Source: an uncultured Bacteroidota bacterium (lineage in GTDB: Bacteria; Bacteroidota; Bacteroidia; Bacteroidales; F082). From it: 41,714 nucleotides of DNA. The position numbers and the translations under genes are program-made. A model generated the notes under the pieces. It did no database searches. It was not told the DNA's origin and was given only the letters and a program-made list of their open reading frames with translations. Positions 1-7,465 of this stretch are shown here, piece by piece (position 1 is the first letter of the stretch; each line of letters opens with the position of its first letter). The stretch covers positions 1 through 41,714 of the forward strand of contig CAITDJ010000034.1 of assembly GCA_903891085.1 (NCBI GenBank), in the 5' to 3' direction.

Positions 1-59
1 CTCATAGAATCGAATTAAAAGGGGAATCTTTAAGAAAACGAAATCAATTAGAAAAATAG
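1..59 (+). CDS. istB: IstB-like transposition helper ATPase, C-terminal end only
   Basis: Codons from position 3 to the stop at 57-59 read HRIELKGESLRKRNQLEK. This is the typical C-terminal tail of IstB, the AAA+ helper of the IS21 transposase; 'HRIELKGES(L/M)RK' closes many Bacteroidota IstB proteins. Only 18 residues are inside the window, so the ATPase motifs cannot be checked. It is read on the plus strand, towards the repeat-bearing IS terminus that follows it. Confidence 0.7.
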   Translation, partial: HRIELKGESLRKRNQLEK

Positions 60-140
60 CTATTTTTACCTCCCCATAGTTCCTTGTAAACTGGCGCACT
101 TTGCTCCGGATTTACTGGCGCACTTTCACCGGAATATTCA
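1..140 (+). mobile_element. Right end of an IS21-family insertion sequence (partial)
   Basis: The segment begins inside the last codons of an IstB-like ORF and ends with two direct copies of ACTGGCGCACTTT (90-102 and 114-126), 24 bp apart. IS21-family elements carry repeated transposase-binding sequences of this kind near their ends. The likely tip is TTCA at 137-140; the next bases, from 141, return to the reading frame of the interrupted HTH gene. The rest of the element (istA and most of istB) lies left of the window. The exact tip is inferred, because the other end and the target duplication are not visible. Confidence 0.75.
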
Positions 141-324
141 GCTTATAAAACGGAATTTCCGAATTCATGGTTCGTTTGTAAATAGTGCTTTTGGAAATGT
201 TTAGTAATTGGCAAGCTTGTTGAACGGTAAGGAATTCGGCTTGCTTTGGTTCGCTGGCTAAATAGTCCAGTTTCAGCCTAATTTCTTCTAGGCTTGTTTC
301 AAGTTGTGCAAAGGGGTTTGTCAT
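112..324 (-). pseudogene. Excisionase-like HTH protein, 3' end cut off by an IS21 element
   Basis: The likely start is the ATG at 322-324, giving MTNPFAQLETSLEEI and then FLTVQQACQLLNISKSTIYKR, a helix-turn-helix of the excisionase/MerR-like type (HTH_17). Small proteins of this kind accompany tyrosine integrases in Bacteroidota elements and usually act as recombination directionality factors or regulators. The family normally continues past 'IPFYK' with a short basic beta-hairpin and a final helix. Here the native frame ends at about position 141, and the last residues (LNIPVKVRQ) are read from the IS terminus. The wing and C-terminal helix are therefore lost. An upstream in-frame ATG at 384 would add 20 residues that do not look like part of the fold. 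Function is inferred from fold and context; loss of activity is likely but not proven. Confidence 0.75.
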
Positions 325-411
325 TTCGCTATGGTTTAATGTTAAACGTTTCGGCGAAATTAGACTAGGGGCAAAGAATGACAAAGGAAGGAAAACAGGT
401 TTTTTAGTGCT

Positions 412-1140
412 TTATTTCCCTGTTGATTTATAGTACTTTAGGCTGTCAGTTAATTTATCTCTGTAATCTTTAACCTGGTCTGGATCGGTTGTAAAACCTT
501 CATAAAATAGTCTTGGTGGTTCAATTACTCCGGCTAAAGTCAATATTAAACCAGAAAAAAACAGTTTATCCGTTTCATTTAAGTCTGGATCAATGCTTTC
601 AATAAGTTCGAAACATTTACCAATTGATTCAAATATGAATTGTTTGTATTGTTGCTTTTCAATATTCCCCTTTTTTGGAGTTGGTTTCTGTTCGCCTTCA
701 GGTAAGGTTTTCAATAATTCAAATATCCGGGGTAATATTTCGGGGTGTGTAATTATAATCGTTTCTTTTGATTTTTTACCCTTATTAAATTTGATCTGAA
801 TTTCAACTGTTTCGGCTTTTCCATTTTCGATTTTTTCAATTGCTGCAGCAATTTCATGTAGTTCATGTTTGGCTTTGGTAATTTCTTTTTTAACATGATC
901 AAATTCCCAAATATTTGGCTCAAAAATCTGGCCATTTATAGGGGTTTCAATAAAATTAAGTCCATTCGCTTTGACGCCTATTTGAGCTCTTAAATAGCCT
1001 ATTTTGTTCCAGCAACCTTCTAACTTAAAAGAACAACTCAATATTGATAAAACATCAAATTCATTTTCAGGTTGATACTTTAGGCCTTCCGGTTTTCTGT
1101 AATTTATCCAATTTGGCTTTGGTATTTTTGTTTTTGTCAT
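412..1140 (-). CDS. Hypothetical accessory protein of the integrated element (242 aa)
   Basis: I do not recognise a family. The protein is soluble-looking, with no signal peptide. It has a charged helical stretch near residues 80-110, a Lys-rich middle (FNKGKKSKETIIITHPEI) and a C-terminal part (roughly 165-235) with a hydrophobic helix LFFSGLILTLAGVIEPPRLF. The gene starts 12 nt after the integrase stop and has the same orientation, so the two are probably co-transcribed. Genes in this position in Bacteroidota integrative elements are often element-specific regulators or mobilisation helpers, but nothing in the sequence settles that. A resemblance to RteC-type regulators was considered and could not be supported. 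Confidence 0.7.
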   Translation of the reverse strand: MTKTKIPKPNWINYRKPEGLKYQPENEFDVLSILSCSFKLEGCWNKIGYLRAQIGVKANGLNFIETPINGQIFEPNIWEFDHVKKEITKAKHELHEIAAAIEKIENGKAETVEIQIKFNKGKKSKETIIITHPEILPRIFELLKTLPEGEQKPTPKKGNIEKQQYKQFIFESIGKCFELIESIDPDLNETDKLFFSGLILTLAGVIEPPRLFYEGFTTDPDQVKDYRDKLTDSLKYYKSTGK

Positions 1141-1152
1141 ATCTTTAGTCTT

Positions 1153-2508
1153 TTATCGTTCCACTGGAACGGTTTCTGGAACGGTCTCAATCCCTTGCTG
1201 TAATTGCGTTTCAGCCGTTTCCGTTCCACGTTCCACAATTGGAACGGCTTCTTTTAATTTTAACGAATTACCTAAACTTGTTGCCCCTTCGCTTAATCCT
1301 GAAATGTAATTACTTGTTGTGGTAATATTTTTATGGCCTAAAGCCTGTTGAATATCTGCTAAAGTGGATCCGGTGTTTATTCCATGGCTAGCCGCTGAAT
1401 GCCTTGCAAAAACTGTTGATATATTTTTACTTAGATCCATTTTTTTTGCAATGGCTTTTAATGCCTGATTTGTGTTTCTGTTGAAGTTCTGAACTTTGCG
1501 CCTTATCTGTTCTGGATTGTCTTTAATATTTACAACTTCAAAAATATAAATTCCAGTTGGGTTTCCATATCGTTTAATTATTTCCATGGCCTCATCGTTT
1601 ACAATCAGTTTAATTGCTTTCTGATCGTTTTCGGTTGTATGTTCGGTTTTCTTTCTGATTATTTCTAAAACATTTCCATCTAATTGCTTCCATTTCAGGG
1701 TTAATAAATCCATGAAGTTTAAACCTACCAAAAAATAAGACAATAGAAAAAAATCCTTGTACATTTCATTTATGGGGCTTCCAGAATAATTAGCTAGCTT
1801 AATTATTTCAGAACGTTCCAAAGGTCGTTTATTATTTTTACTTTTTGGGATCCTGTATTTTCCATCTTTAGGATTTCCAAAGGGGTAAAGTTCTAAAGTA
1901 ATAACCTTATCCCTTAAAGCATTATTGAAAAGTGAACGTAATGGCCTTAAATAAATCCCAATGGTTGAAATGCTTTTACCTTTTGCCTTCATTTGTTTTG
2001 CATAATCTTTTAACCATTCAGGGGTAATGGTTTTAAAATTAGCTGTTTCAATCCCTTTTAATAAATTTAAGCTATTCCGGCTGCATTCATAACTACTAGC
2101 CGTTCCAAGTCTATTTTCATTTTTGCATTCTGTAATATAGTCTTCATAATATTTCCAAACATTACCCCCGGCTGAAGCCTTTGAAGTGAAAAGCCGTTTA
2201 AACTGGTCAAAGGTCGGGTTTTCCATTACAGTTAATAATTCCCTAGCTTTCTTTTCAGTATCATTAAAAGCCTCTTTAATGGTCTTATATGGTTCCCTGG
2301 GTTTTTTGGCCTCTACCTTATCGAATTCAATCTGGGTTAAATATTTCTGTTTTATCTTTTTGCCGGGTTCCTTTTCATCTGGAATTTCCCATTCAATTGC
2401 ATAGTATCTAGATAGCCGTTCAATTGTTACTCTTAATTTCACTGGATAGGTTTCATCTTTGCGTTGATTCCTAGTTTCTAGTATTATTGCAGTGCTGAAA
2501 TTTGTCAT
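1153..2508 (-). CDS. int: Tyrosine recombinase (integrase) of the integrated element
   Basis: This 451-residue protein has a SAM-like core-binding domain (about 105-215) and a C-terminal catalytic domain. Visible catalytic residues are Arg369 with His370 (FARHSAAS), His392 (LGHKN) and the nucleophile Tyr401 (SNYISG). The first catalytic arginine, expected in the helix that reads FLVGLNFMDLL, appears to be replaced by valine; IntDOT of CTnDOT is a known Bacteroidota integrase that also lacks this arginine. The C-terminal 35 residues are rich in Glu, Thr and Val. The gene is the last of its element, 140-190 bp from the tRNA-Arg fragment that marks the element boundary, as expected for an integrase beside its attachment site. 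It is read away from the att site, with an exact -7 box and two 11-bp repeats upstream. Confidence 0.9.
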   Translation of the reverse strand: MTNFSTAIILETRNQRKDETYPVKLRVTIERLSRYYAIEWEIPDEKEPGKKIKQKYLTQIEFDKVEAKKPREPYKTIKEAFNDTEKKARELLTVMENPTFDQFKRLFTSKASAGGNVWKYYEDYITECKNENRLGTASSYECSRNSLNLLKGIETANFKTITPEWLKDYAKQMKAKGKSISTIGIYLRPLRSLFNNALRDKVITLELYPFGNPKDGKYRIPKSKNNKRPLERSEIIKLANYSGSPINEMYKDFFLLSYFLVGLNFMDLLTLKWKQLDGNVLEIIRKKTEHTTENDQKAIKLIVNDEAMEIIKRYGNPTGIYIFEVVNIKDNPEQIRRKVQNFNRNTNQALKAIAKKMDLSKNISTVFARHSAASHGINTGSTLADIQQALGHKNITTTSNYISGLSEGATSLGNSLKLKEAVPIVERGTETAETQLQQGIETVPETVPVER

Positions 2509-2531
2509 AATTCAAAGGATTAAATATTAAC

Positions 2532-2559
2532 TTAGCAAACAATTTAGCAAACAAATATA
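2532..2559 (-). promoter_or_regulatory. Putative integrase promoter with two 11-bp direct repeats
   Basis: Read on the minus strand, TATATTTG (2552-2559) matches the Bacteroidota -7 box TAnnTTTG exactly and lies about 45 nt before the integrase ATG. No clear -33 TTTG is present at the expected spacing. Two copies of TTAGCAAACAA (plus strand, 2532-2542 and 2544-2554) sit at and just downstream of the -7 box with 12-bp periodicity. A protein bound there would block initiation, so this could be an operator for autoregulation. That role is inferred. Confidence 0.4.
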
Positions 2560-2652
2560 CGAAATAAATGAAACATTCGGAAATAAAAAGAAAATAAATA
2601 ATTGATAAACAGTTGATAATGAAAACAAAGGAAACATAAACATACATTAATC

Positions 2653-2700
2653 TTTTGACTACGGATCAGAAGGTTGGGGGTTCGAGTCTCTCCGGGTTCA
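2653..2700 (+). tRNA. 3' fragment of tRNA-Arg(ACG), remnant at an integration boundary (att site)
   Basis: From about 2653 the sequence matches tRNA positions 26-73. It has an anticodon stem TTTGA/TCAGA (2654-2658 and 2666-2670), loop CTACGGA with anticodon ACG at 2661-2663, a variable loop AGGTT, T arm GGGGG-TTCGAGT-CTCTC (2676-2692), acceptor strand CGGGTTC and discriminator A at 2700. The 5' acceptor strand and D arm (expected GAACCCG...) are absent upstream, so this is not a functional tRNA gene. Elements that integrate into the 3' part of a tRNA leave such a displaced 3' copy at one end and an intact tRNA at the other. The adjacent integrase supports that reading, so the core of the attachment site should lie in this interval. 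Confidence 0.85.
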
Positions 2701-2710
2701 CTTGAAAAAT

Positions 2711-2745
2711 AAGGGTTTCAGCGGTTTCGCTGGAACCCTTGTTTG
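2711..2745 (+). terminator. Rho-independent terminator of the original tRNA-Arg gene
   Basis: A hairpin AAGGGTTTCAGC (2711-2722) pairs with GCTGGAACCCTT (2729-2740) through 12 base pairs including one wobble, followed by GTTTGTTT. It sits 10 bp after the tRNA fragment. It therefore looks like the native terminator left on the chromosomal side of the junction. Confidence 0.75.
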
Positions 2746-2833
2746 TTTAAGCTACGTACAAGTACTATTTTCATATCAAAACATCTTCATCTTGATTGAG
2801 TTGATTTAGGAATACCACATTTTCTGTCTGAAA

Positions 2834-5800
2834 TTAACTCCTGTTTTTTTTAAAATTTTCTGCCTGTTCAAAAATTTCAACATACACTTCATCTCTTTCA
2901 ACCGGAGGATATCCAAATTCATCTAACAACAGAATCAATCCAACTTTCAATGCTGATTTGATGTCATCCCGCTTGTTCCAATCAGGGTATTTCGCCTGAC
3001 CATCGACCAAATCTTTCACAGCTTTTGCCAATTCGATGAGTTTGTCTTCAGGGTAGGTAAAGTCATATTTTACGCACAATTCTTTGAGTATGTCGTAAAA
3101 CGCTTTCTCTTCAAAGCCAATGCCTAATGCCTCGCCGGCTGAAAATTCTTTATGAACTTCCCAGATTAAATTGGTCAGTTGTTCAGCCATTTCTTCGTAA
3201 ACTTCGCTCCTTAAAATGTCGTTCACTTCACGGTTGTTATACCGTTCAACGATCGCCTGCATTTTCTTACTGAAGTCAATACCTTTCACTTTATTGACTT
3301 TTCTTATTTCGCCAATAACTTTTGCTAAAAGCTGCTGAAGCAATTTTATTTTTGTGTTTGGCAACTTTATTTTATCAATTTTAGCCAAATAATCTTCATC
3401 AAAAATGTCTTGCTCTGTTTCTGCCTCATCACCCAATTTGAATATTTCTTCAACTCCGTCACTTTGCAGTGCATCTTTAATCATTTCCCGCACTTTGGCA
3501 TTCATTTGGGCTGTGTCAGGCGCGTTTCCTCTTGTGAGTTTGAATACAATCGAACGAACAGCAAGGCAAAAATGTGTATGATCTCTTTCAGATTGAAGTA
3601 AATGTTCGCTTCCTGCACAAATATCATAAGCAGCTTTAAGGCGTTTTACCAGACCCATAAAACGGGTCTCAAATTCTTTTGTCTGTTGAACGAATTCAGC
3701 TGCCAGATTCAATGTGTTTAACTGTTGAATGGTAGTTCCTTTGAAATATTTCGAACTGTCGAATGTGTGAAACAGTTTTTCTAAAAGGTCCAGATGGTTC
3801 CTGACAATGATCAATGATTCGGCTATGTCTTCAAAATTATCCTGATCTCCTTTGTTATATTGCGCCAGGGCCAGATTCATCTGTTTTTTGATGCCAATAT
3901 AATCCACTACCAAGCCCTTGTTCTTGCCTTCAAACTTGCGGTTTACGCGCGAAATCGTCTGAATAAGATTGTGTTGCTGAATGGGTTTGTCGATATAGAT
4001 GGAATCAAGAAAAGGAACATCAAAACCTGTCAGCCACATATCCACAACAATCGCTATTTTGAAGTTCGATTTTTCGTTTTTAAACTGACGATCCAGTTCT
4101 TTCCGGTGATCTTTTGTGCCCAGTAAATCATACAATACCTTTGGGTCATCCTGCCCTCTGGTCATAATCATTTTTATTCTTTCGATCGGTTTTAATTCTC
4201 TTCTGTCTTTGTCAGAGAGTTCAATTCCTTCCTCAGCTTCACGGATTACGTTCCATTCCGGACGCAATCCAATGATGTTTTTGTACAACTCATAAGCAAT
4301 TTCACGGTTACTGCATACAAACATTGCTTTGCCCTTAACAGTTGCGCCTTCCGAAACCCTGCTTTCATAGTGGTTTACAAAGTCTTCGGCAACAGCATCC
4401 AATCGGTCAGGATCGCCCAAAATGGCATATAAACTGGCTGATTCCTTTTTGCTCTGATCTATCTGATACTCATTGGCACCTGCTTCGGCTGCTTCTTCGT
4501 AGTATTTTTCAATTTTCTCCAATTCACCGTTTTTCAAAGCAACTTTCGCGGCCCTGCCTTCATATACAATTCTTACCGTGATTTCGTCCTTCACCGATTC
4601 AGTCATGGTATAGGCATCTACCACTTTACCGAATACATCCAGCGTTGCATCGATGGGGGTGCCTGTAAAACCAACATAAGTCGCATTGGGTAAGGAATCG
4701 TGCAGGTATTTGGCAAAGCCAAAAGTTTTTGTGACACCCTTCTCGCTTACTTTAATTTTTTGATCGAGGTTCACCTGCGTCCTGTGCGCTTCATCCGAAA
4801 TACAGATCACATTGGTTCTGTCGGTCAGCAATAAAGTGTCTTCGGTGAATTTATGAATGGTTGTAAGGAAAACACCACCGCTTTGTCTGCCTTGCAGCAA
4901 TTCCCTCAAATGAGACCTGCTTTCAACACTGATAATGCTGTTGTCGCCAATAAACTGTTTTGCATTGGTAAACTGCCCTGAAAGCTGATCGTCGAGGTCG
5001 GTGCGGTCGGTAATTAATACTATTGTCGGACTTTCAAAATGCTCACTTTTCATCAACAACCTTGTGAGATAAAGCATTGTGAAGCTTTTACCGCAACCTG
5101 TGGCACCAAAGTAAGTACCACCTTTCCCGTTTCCGGATGGCTTTTGTGCTTTTCTGATATTGTCGAACAACGCCCTTGCTGCATAATACTGGGGGTAGCG
5201 GCACACAATTTTTTCATTCTTTTTTGAAGCATCCGGAATGTAAATGAAGTTCCGGATAATATCTCTCAGCCTGTTTTTGTGAAACATGCCCTGAATAAGG
5301 GTAAACATACTGTCGATGCCATCAACGTCCTTTGCCAGGCCTGCCACACGGCGCCATGCATAATAAAATTCGTAAGGTGCGAAAAACGAACCTGCTTTGT
5401 TGTTGATACCATCACTGATCACGCAGAAAGCGTTGTATTTGAAAAGTTCAGGGATATCTCTGCGATAGCGGATCGTTAGTTGTTTGAATGCATCATAAAT
5501 CGTTGCTTCTTCCCGAATAGCGCTTTTGAACTCAAACACAACAATGGGCAAACCATTGATATAAACGATGCCATCAGGAATACGCTTTTCGTTACCGGCT
5601 ATTTCTAACTGATTAACAAACCTGTAAATATTATTATCGATTCCATATTCCTTTTCATTGTCGGCAATAATCGAAATCAGATGTTCAGATTCGGCTTGTT
5701 TCTGTTTAGAAAGTCCTTTATAATCGATCAGCTGAATATAGATGTCTTTGCTGTTCCGGTCTTCGCGTTTCAGAATAAAACCATCTGAAAGCATTTTTAA

Positions 5801-6046
5801 AAATGTTTTGTTGCTTTCGTATAAATCAGAAGAGGGTAGGGCTTTGAGTTGAAGAATAATCGATTTAGCTTCATTATTTGTAATCCCCTGACTGGCATAT
5901 TGTGTCAACAGAAATTGCTGTAAATCTGCCTCAATCAATACTTCGTCAGGCTTGCGACAAACCGAGATGCCAATATGATGTGGATAGCCTTCATTACCCA
6001 ACAATTCGGTGAAAGCCTTTTCTAATTTTTCTTCGGTGAATTTCAT
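2834..6046 (-). CDS. hsdR: Type I restriction enzyme, R (restriction/translocase) subunit
   Basis: The 1070-residue protein has the full type I R layout. The N-terminal PD-(D/E)xK nuclease shows Asp158 (RIPDG) and Glu172-x-Lys174 (VFEFKSA). The helicase has Walker A GATGCGKS (314-321), a DEAH-type box SDEAHRTQ near 417-424, motif III VGFTGTP, and a second RecA domain with WLTGFDVPFLD and ISRVNR. A helical C-terminal region should dock onto the methyltransferase. In complex with HsdM and HsdS it translocates and cleaves unmodified DNA. Length is normal and no frame break is seen. Its ATG overlaps the RhuM stop by 4 nt (ATGA), so the two are probably translationally coupled. It is the last gene of the locus, and about 5.5 kb of other genes separate it from hsdM/hsdS. 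With hsdS broken, in vivo restriction is uncertain. Confidence 0.95.
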   Translation of the reverse strand: MKFTEEKLEKAFTELLGNEGYPHHIGISVCRKPDEVLIEADLQQFLLTQYASQGITNNEAKSIILQLKALPSSDLYESNKTFLKMLSDGFILKREDRNSKDIYIQLIDYKGLSKQKQAESEHLISIIADNEKEYGIDNNIYRFVNQLEIAGNEKRIPDGIVYINGLPIVVFEFKSAIREEATIYDAFKQLTIRYRRDIPELFKYNAFCVISDGINNKAGSFFAPYEFYYAWRRVAGLAKDVDGIDSMFTLIQGMFHKNRLRDIIRNFIYIPDASKKNEKIVCRYPQYYAARALFDNIRKAQKPSGNGKGGTYFGATGCGKSFTMLYLTRLLMKSEHFESPTIVLITDRTDLDDQLSGQFTNAKQFIGDNSIISVESRSHLRELLQGRQSGGVFLTTIHKFTEDTLLLTDRTNVICISDEAHRTQVNLDQKIKVSEKGVTKTFGFAKYLHDSLPNATYVGFTGTPIDATLDVFGKVVDAYTMTESVKDEITVRIVYEGRAAKVALKNGELEKIEKYYEEAAEAGANEYQIDQSKKESASLYAILGDPDRLDAVAEDFVNHYESRVSEGATVKGKAMFVCSNREIAYELYKNIIGLRPEWNVIREAEEGIELSDKDRRELKPIERIKMIMTRGQDDPKVLYDLLGTKDHRKELDRQFKNEKSNFKIAIVVDMWLTGFDVPFLDSIYIDKPIQQHNLIQTISRVNRKFEGKNKGLVVDYIGIKKQMNLALAQYNKGDQDNFEDIAESLIIVRNHLDLLEKLFHTFDSSKYFKGTTIQQLNTLNLAAEFVQQTKEFETRFMGLVKRLKAAYDICAGSEHLLQSERDHTHFCLAVRSIVFKLTRGNAPDTAQMNAKVREMIKDALQSDGVEEIFKLGDEAETEQDIFDEDYLAKIDKIKLPNTKIKLLQQLLAKVIGEIRKVNKVKGIDFSKKMQAIVERYNNREVNDILRSEVYEEMAEQLTNLIWEVHKEFSAGEALGIGFEEKAFYDILKELCVKYDFTYPEDKLIELAKAVKDLVDGQAKYPDWNKRDDIKSALKVGLILLLDEFGYPPVERDEVYVEIFEQAENFKKNRS

Positions 6047-7062
6047 TTCTCTGGCCTTTTCAATTTTTTAATATCTTCTTCGATTTCCCGAAGACTTTGT
6101 TCCGATTCGATAGTCTTTTGAACCTGCTTGTATTTTTGGAATTCTTCATTTGATTTATCCAAAGCCATTTCATGACTTATAAGCCCGGCGTGAGAAAGCA
6201 ACTCACGACCATTGAGTTGTAAAATTGCATCTAACCTTTGTGCCCAATCTTTCATATACATTGGGGTTTGCTGTTGTGCCATGGTTTCGGCAAATGCCAA
6301 GTACTGTTCAACCAATAAGCCCAGCAGTTTTATTTCATCCTCATTCAGATAGTTTTTGGCAATACTTGCATCCGATTTCTTGATTGCTGTCGTTCCCTTT
6401 TTGTCGTACGATTGCATCCCCATAAGTGGCAAAGTTGCATCCACTCTGCGATATACCAACTCGGCTGCGGTTTGCTGGCTGATTGCCCAAAGTAACTTAT
6501 TTTGAACTACTTTAAAAAACTCAATCGTCCTTTCGTCTTTAGGTTCGTAGTCGATACTGGTAGTATAAATATCTTTAATTTTTTGGTAGAAGAACCGTTC
6601 CGAAATCCGAATCTCCCTTATGCGTTCCTGTAGTTCGTTGAAATAATTCATAGAGCTGCCCGACTTAAAACGGTCGTCGTTCAGTGCAAAACCTTTGATA
6701 ATAAATTCTTTCAAAGTATTGGTTGCCCATATACGAAACCGCGTGGCTTGAGCTGAATTAACACGGTAGCCCACCGATATAATGGCATCGAGATTATAAA
6801 ATTGAGTATCATACTTTTTTCCATCATCAGCAGTATGTGCAATTTTTGCACATACTGAAACTTCATCTAATTCTCCCGATTGAAATATGTTTTTCAGATG
6901 TTTGGTAATTACGGTTCGACCCACTCCATATAACTGAGCGATTGACTTTTGAGCAAGCCACACCGTTTCGTTATTCAGAATTACTTCAACTTTTACTTCT
7001 CCTTTGGGCGAAGTATAAAGTAAAAAGTCAGTCAATTCATCCTTTATTCCGAGCTTCTTCAT
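6043..7062 (-). CDS. RhuM family protein (intact copy)
   Basis: The 339-residue protein matches the RhuM ('virulence protein') family. An N-terminal KilA-N/Bro-like putative DNA-binding segment (about 20-60) reads ETVWLAQKSIAQLYGVGR; then YNLDAIISVGYRV and RFRIWATNTLKEFI, both hallmarks of the family; then a helical C-terminal half. The first described member is a Salmonella pathogenicity-island gene, and its biochemistry is poorly known. RhuM genes are common inside type I restriction loci of Bacteroidota. The 4-nt overlap with hsdR suggests stoichiometric expression with it or control of it. A truncated relative lies directly upstream. Confidence 0.85.
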   Translation of the reverse strand: MKKLGIKDELTDFLLYTSPKGEVKVEVILNNETVWLAQKSIAQLYGVGRTVITKHLKNIFQSGELDEVSVCAKIAHTADDGKKYDTQFYNLDAIISVGYRVNSAQATRFRIWATNTLKEFIIKGFALNDDRFKSGSSMNYFNELQERIREIRISERFFYQKIKDIYTTSIDYEPKDERTIEFFKVVQNKLLWAISQQTAAELVYRRVDATLPLMGMQSYDKKGTTAIKKSDASIAKNYLNEDEIKLLGLLVEQYLAFAETMAQQQTPMYMKDWAQRLDAILQLNGRELLSHAGLISHEMALDKSNEEFQKYKQVQKTIESEQSLREIEEDIKKLKRPEK

Positions 7063-7101
7063 ATCTATTATTCCGTGAATTTATTTTGTGTGCCATGAAC
7101 T

Positions 7102-7161
7102 TCATTTCAGGGTTTCATCGTGCCGGCTATGCTTGTATTCTATGTTTTGTTGTTCAGGCAT
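7102..7161 (-). pseudogene. Remnant of an AlbA_2-type (Schlafen-like ATP-binding) gene
   Basis: A 19-codon reading frame MPEQQNIEYKHSRHDETLK ends at a stop at 7102-7104. It resembles the start of many AlbA_2-domain proteins (RecG-like 'putative DNA-binding' or Schlafen-related), which typically open MPE.QNIE(W/Y)K.SWHDDYLKW. Such genes are frequent cargo between hsdS and hsdR. Nothing of the expected downstream domain (CGFANAQGG and on) is present before the intact RhuM gene 40 nt later. I read it as a deletion remnant. Confidence is modest because only 19 residues survive. Confidence 0.5.
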
Positions 7162-7168
7162 TACATTG

Positions 7169-7432
7169 CTAATTTTTTATTGGAATATCTTGCATTTTCT
7201 TTTTAATAGCGCCATGTTGAGTGGTTAGTCGGAAATTCCGACATGCCACTTTTTCATCCAGTTCACCTTCTTTGAAAACGTTCTGAATATGTTCGGTTAT
7301 CGTTGTTCTGCCTTTTCCAAATAGCATTGCCATTTGCTCCTGTGTTAACCAAACGGTTTCTTCCTCCAGACGAACATCGATTTTTATGCTGCCATCGGTG
7401 TTTTGGTAGATGAGTATTTCGCTGTTATTCAT
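7169..7432 (-). pseudogene. Truncated RhuM family gene (N-terminal 80 residues)
   Basis: Residues 9-75 (DGSIKIDVRLEEETVWLTQ, then MAMLFGKGRTTITEHIQNVF and VACRNFRLTTQHGAI) are the N-terminal domain of a RhuM protein, related to but clearly different from the intact copy at 6043-7062. Full-length members continue into the conserved YNLD..ISVGYRV block. Here the frame runs into KKKMQDIPIKN and stops after 87 codons, and the rest of the gene is absent. The next bases are the AlbA_2-like remnant, so a deletion probably joined two partial genes. A residual role as a short DNA-binding peptide cannot be excluded. Confidence 0.7.
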
Positions 7433-7465
7433 GCCATTTCGATTTTTTCTTTGGTTAATATCATA

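Noticed and set aside
412..1140. RteC-like regulator
   Set aside because: Size and position are compatible but no RteC sequence feature could be recognised.
2641..2710. Functional tRNA-Arg gene
   Set aside because: Only positions from about 26 to 73 are present; the 5' acceptor strand and D arm are missing, so it is an attachment-site remnant.
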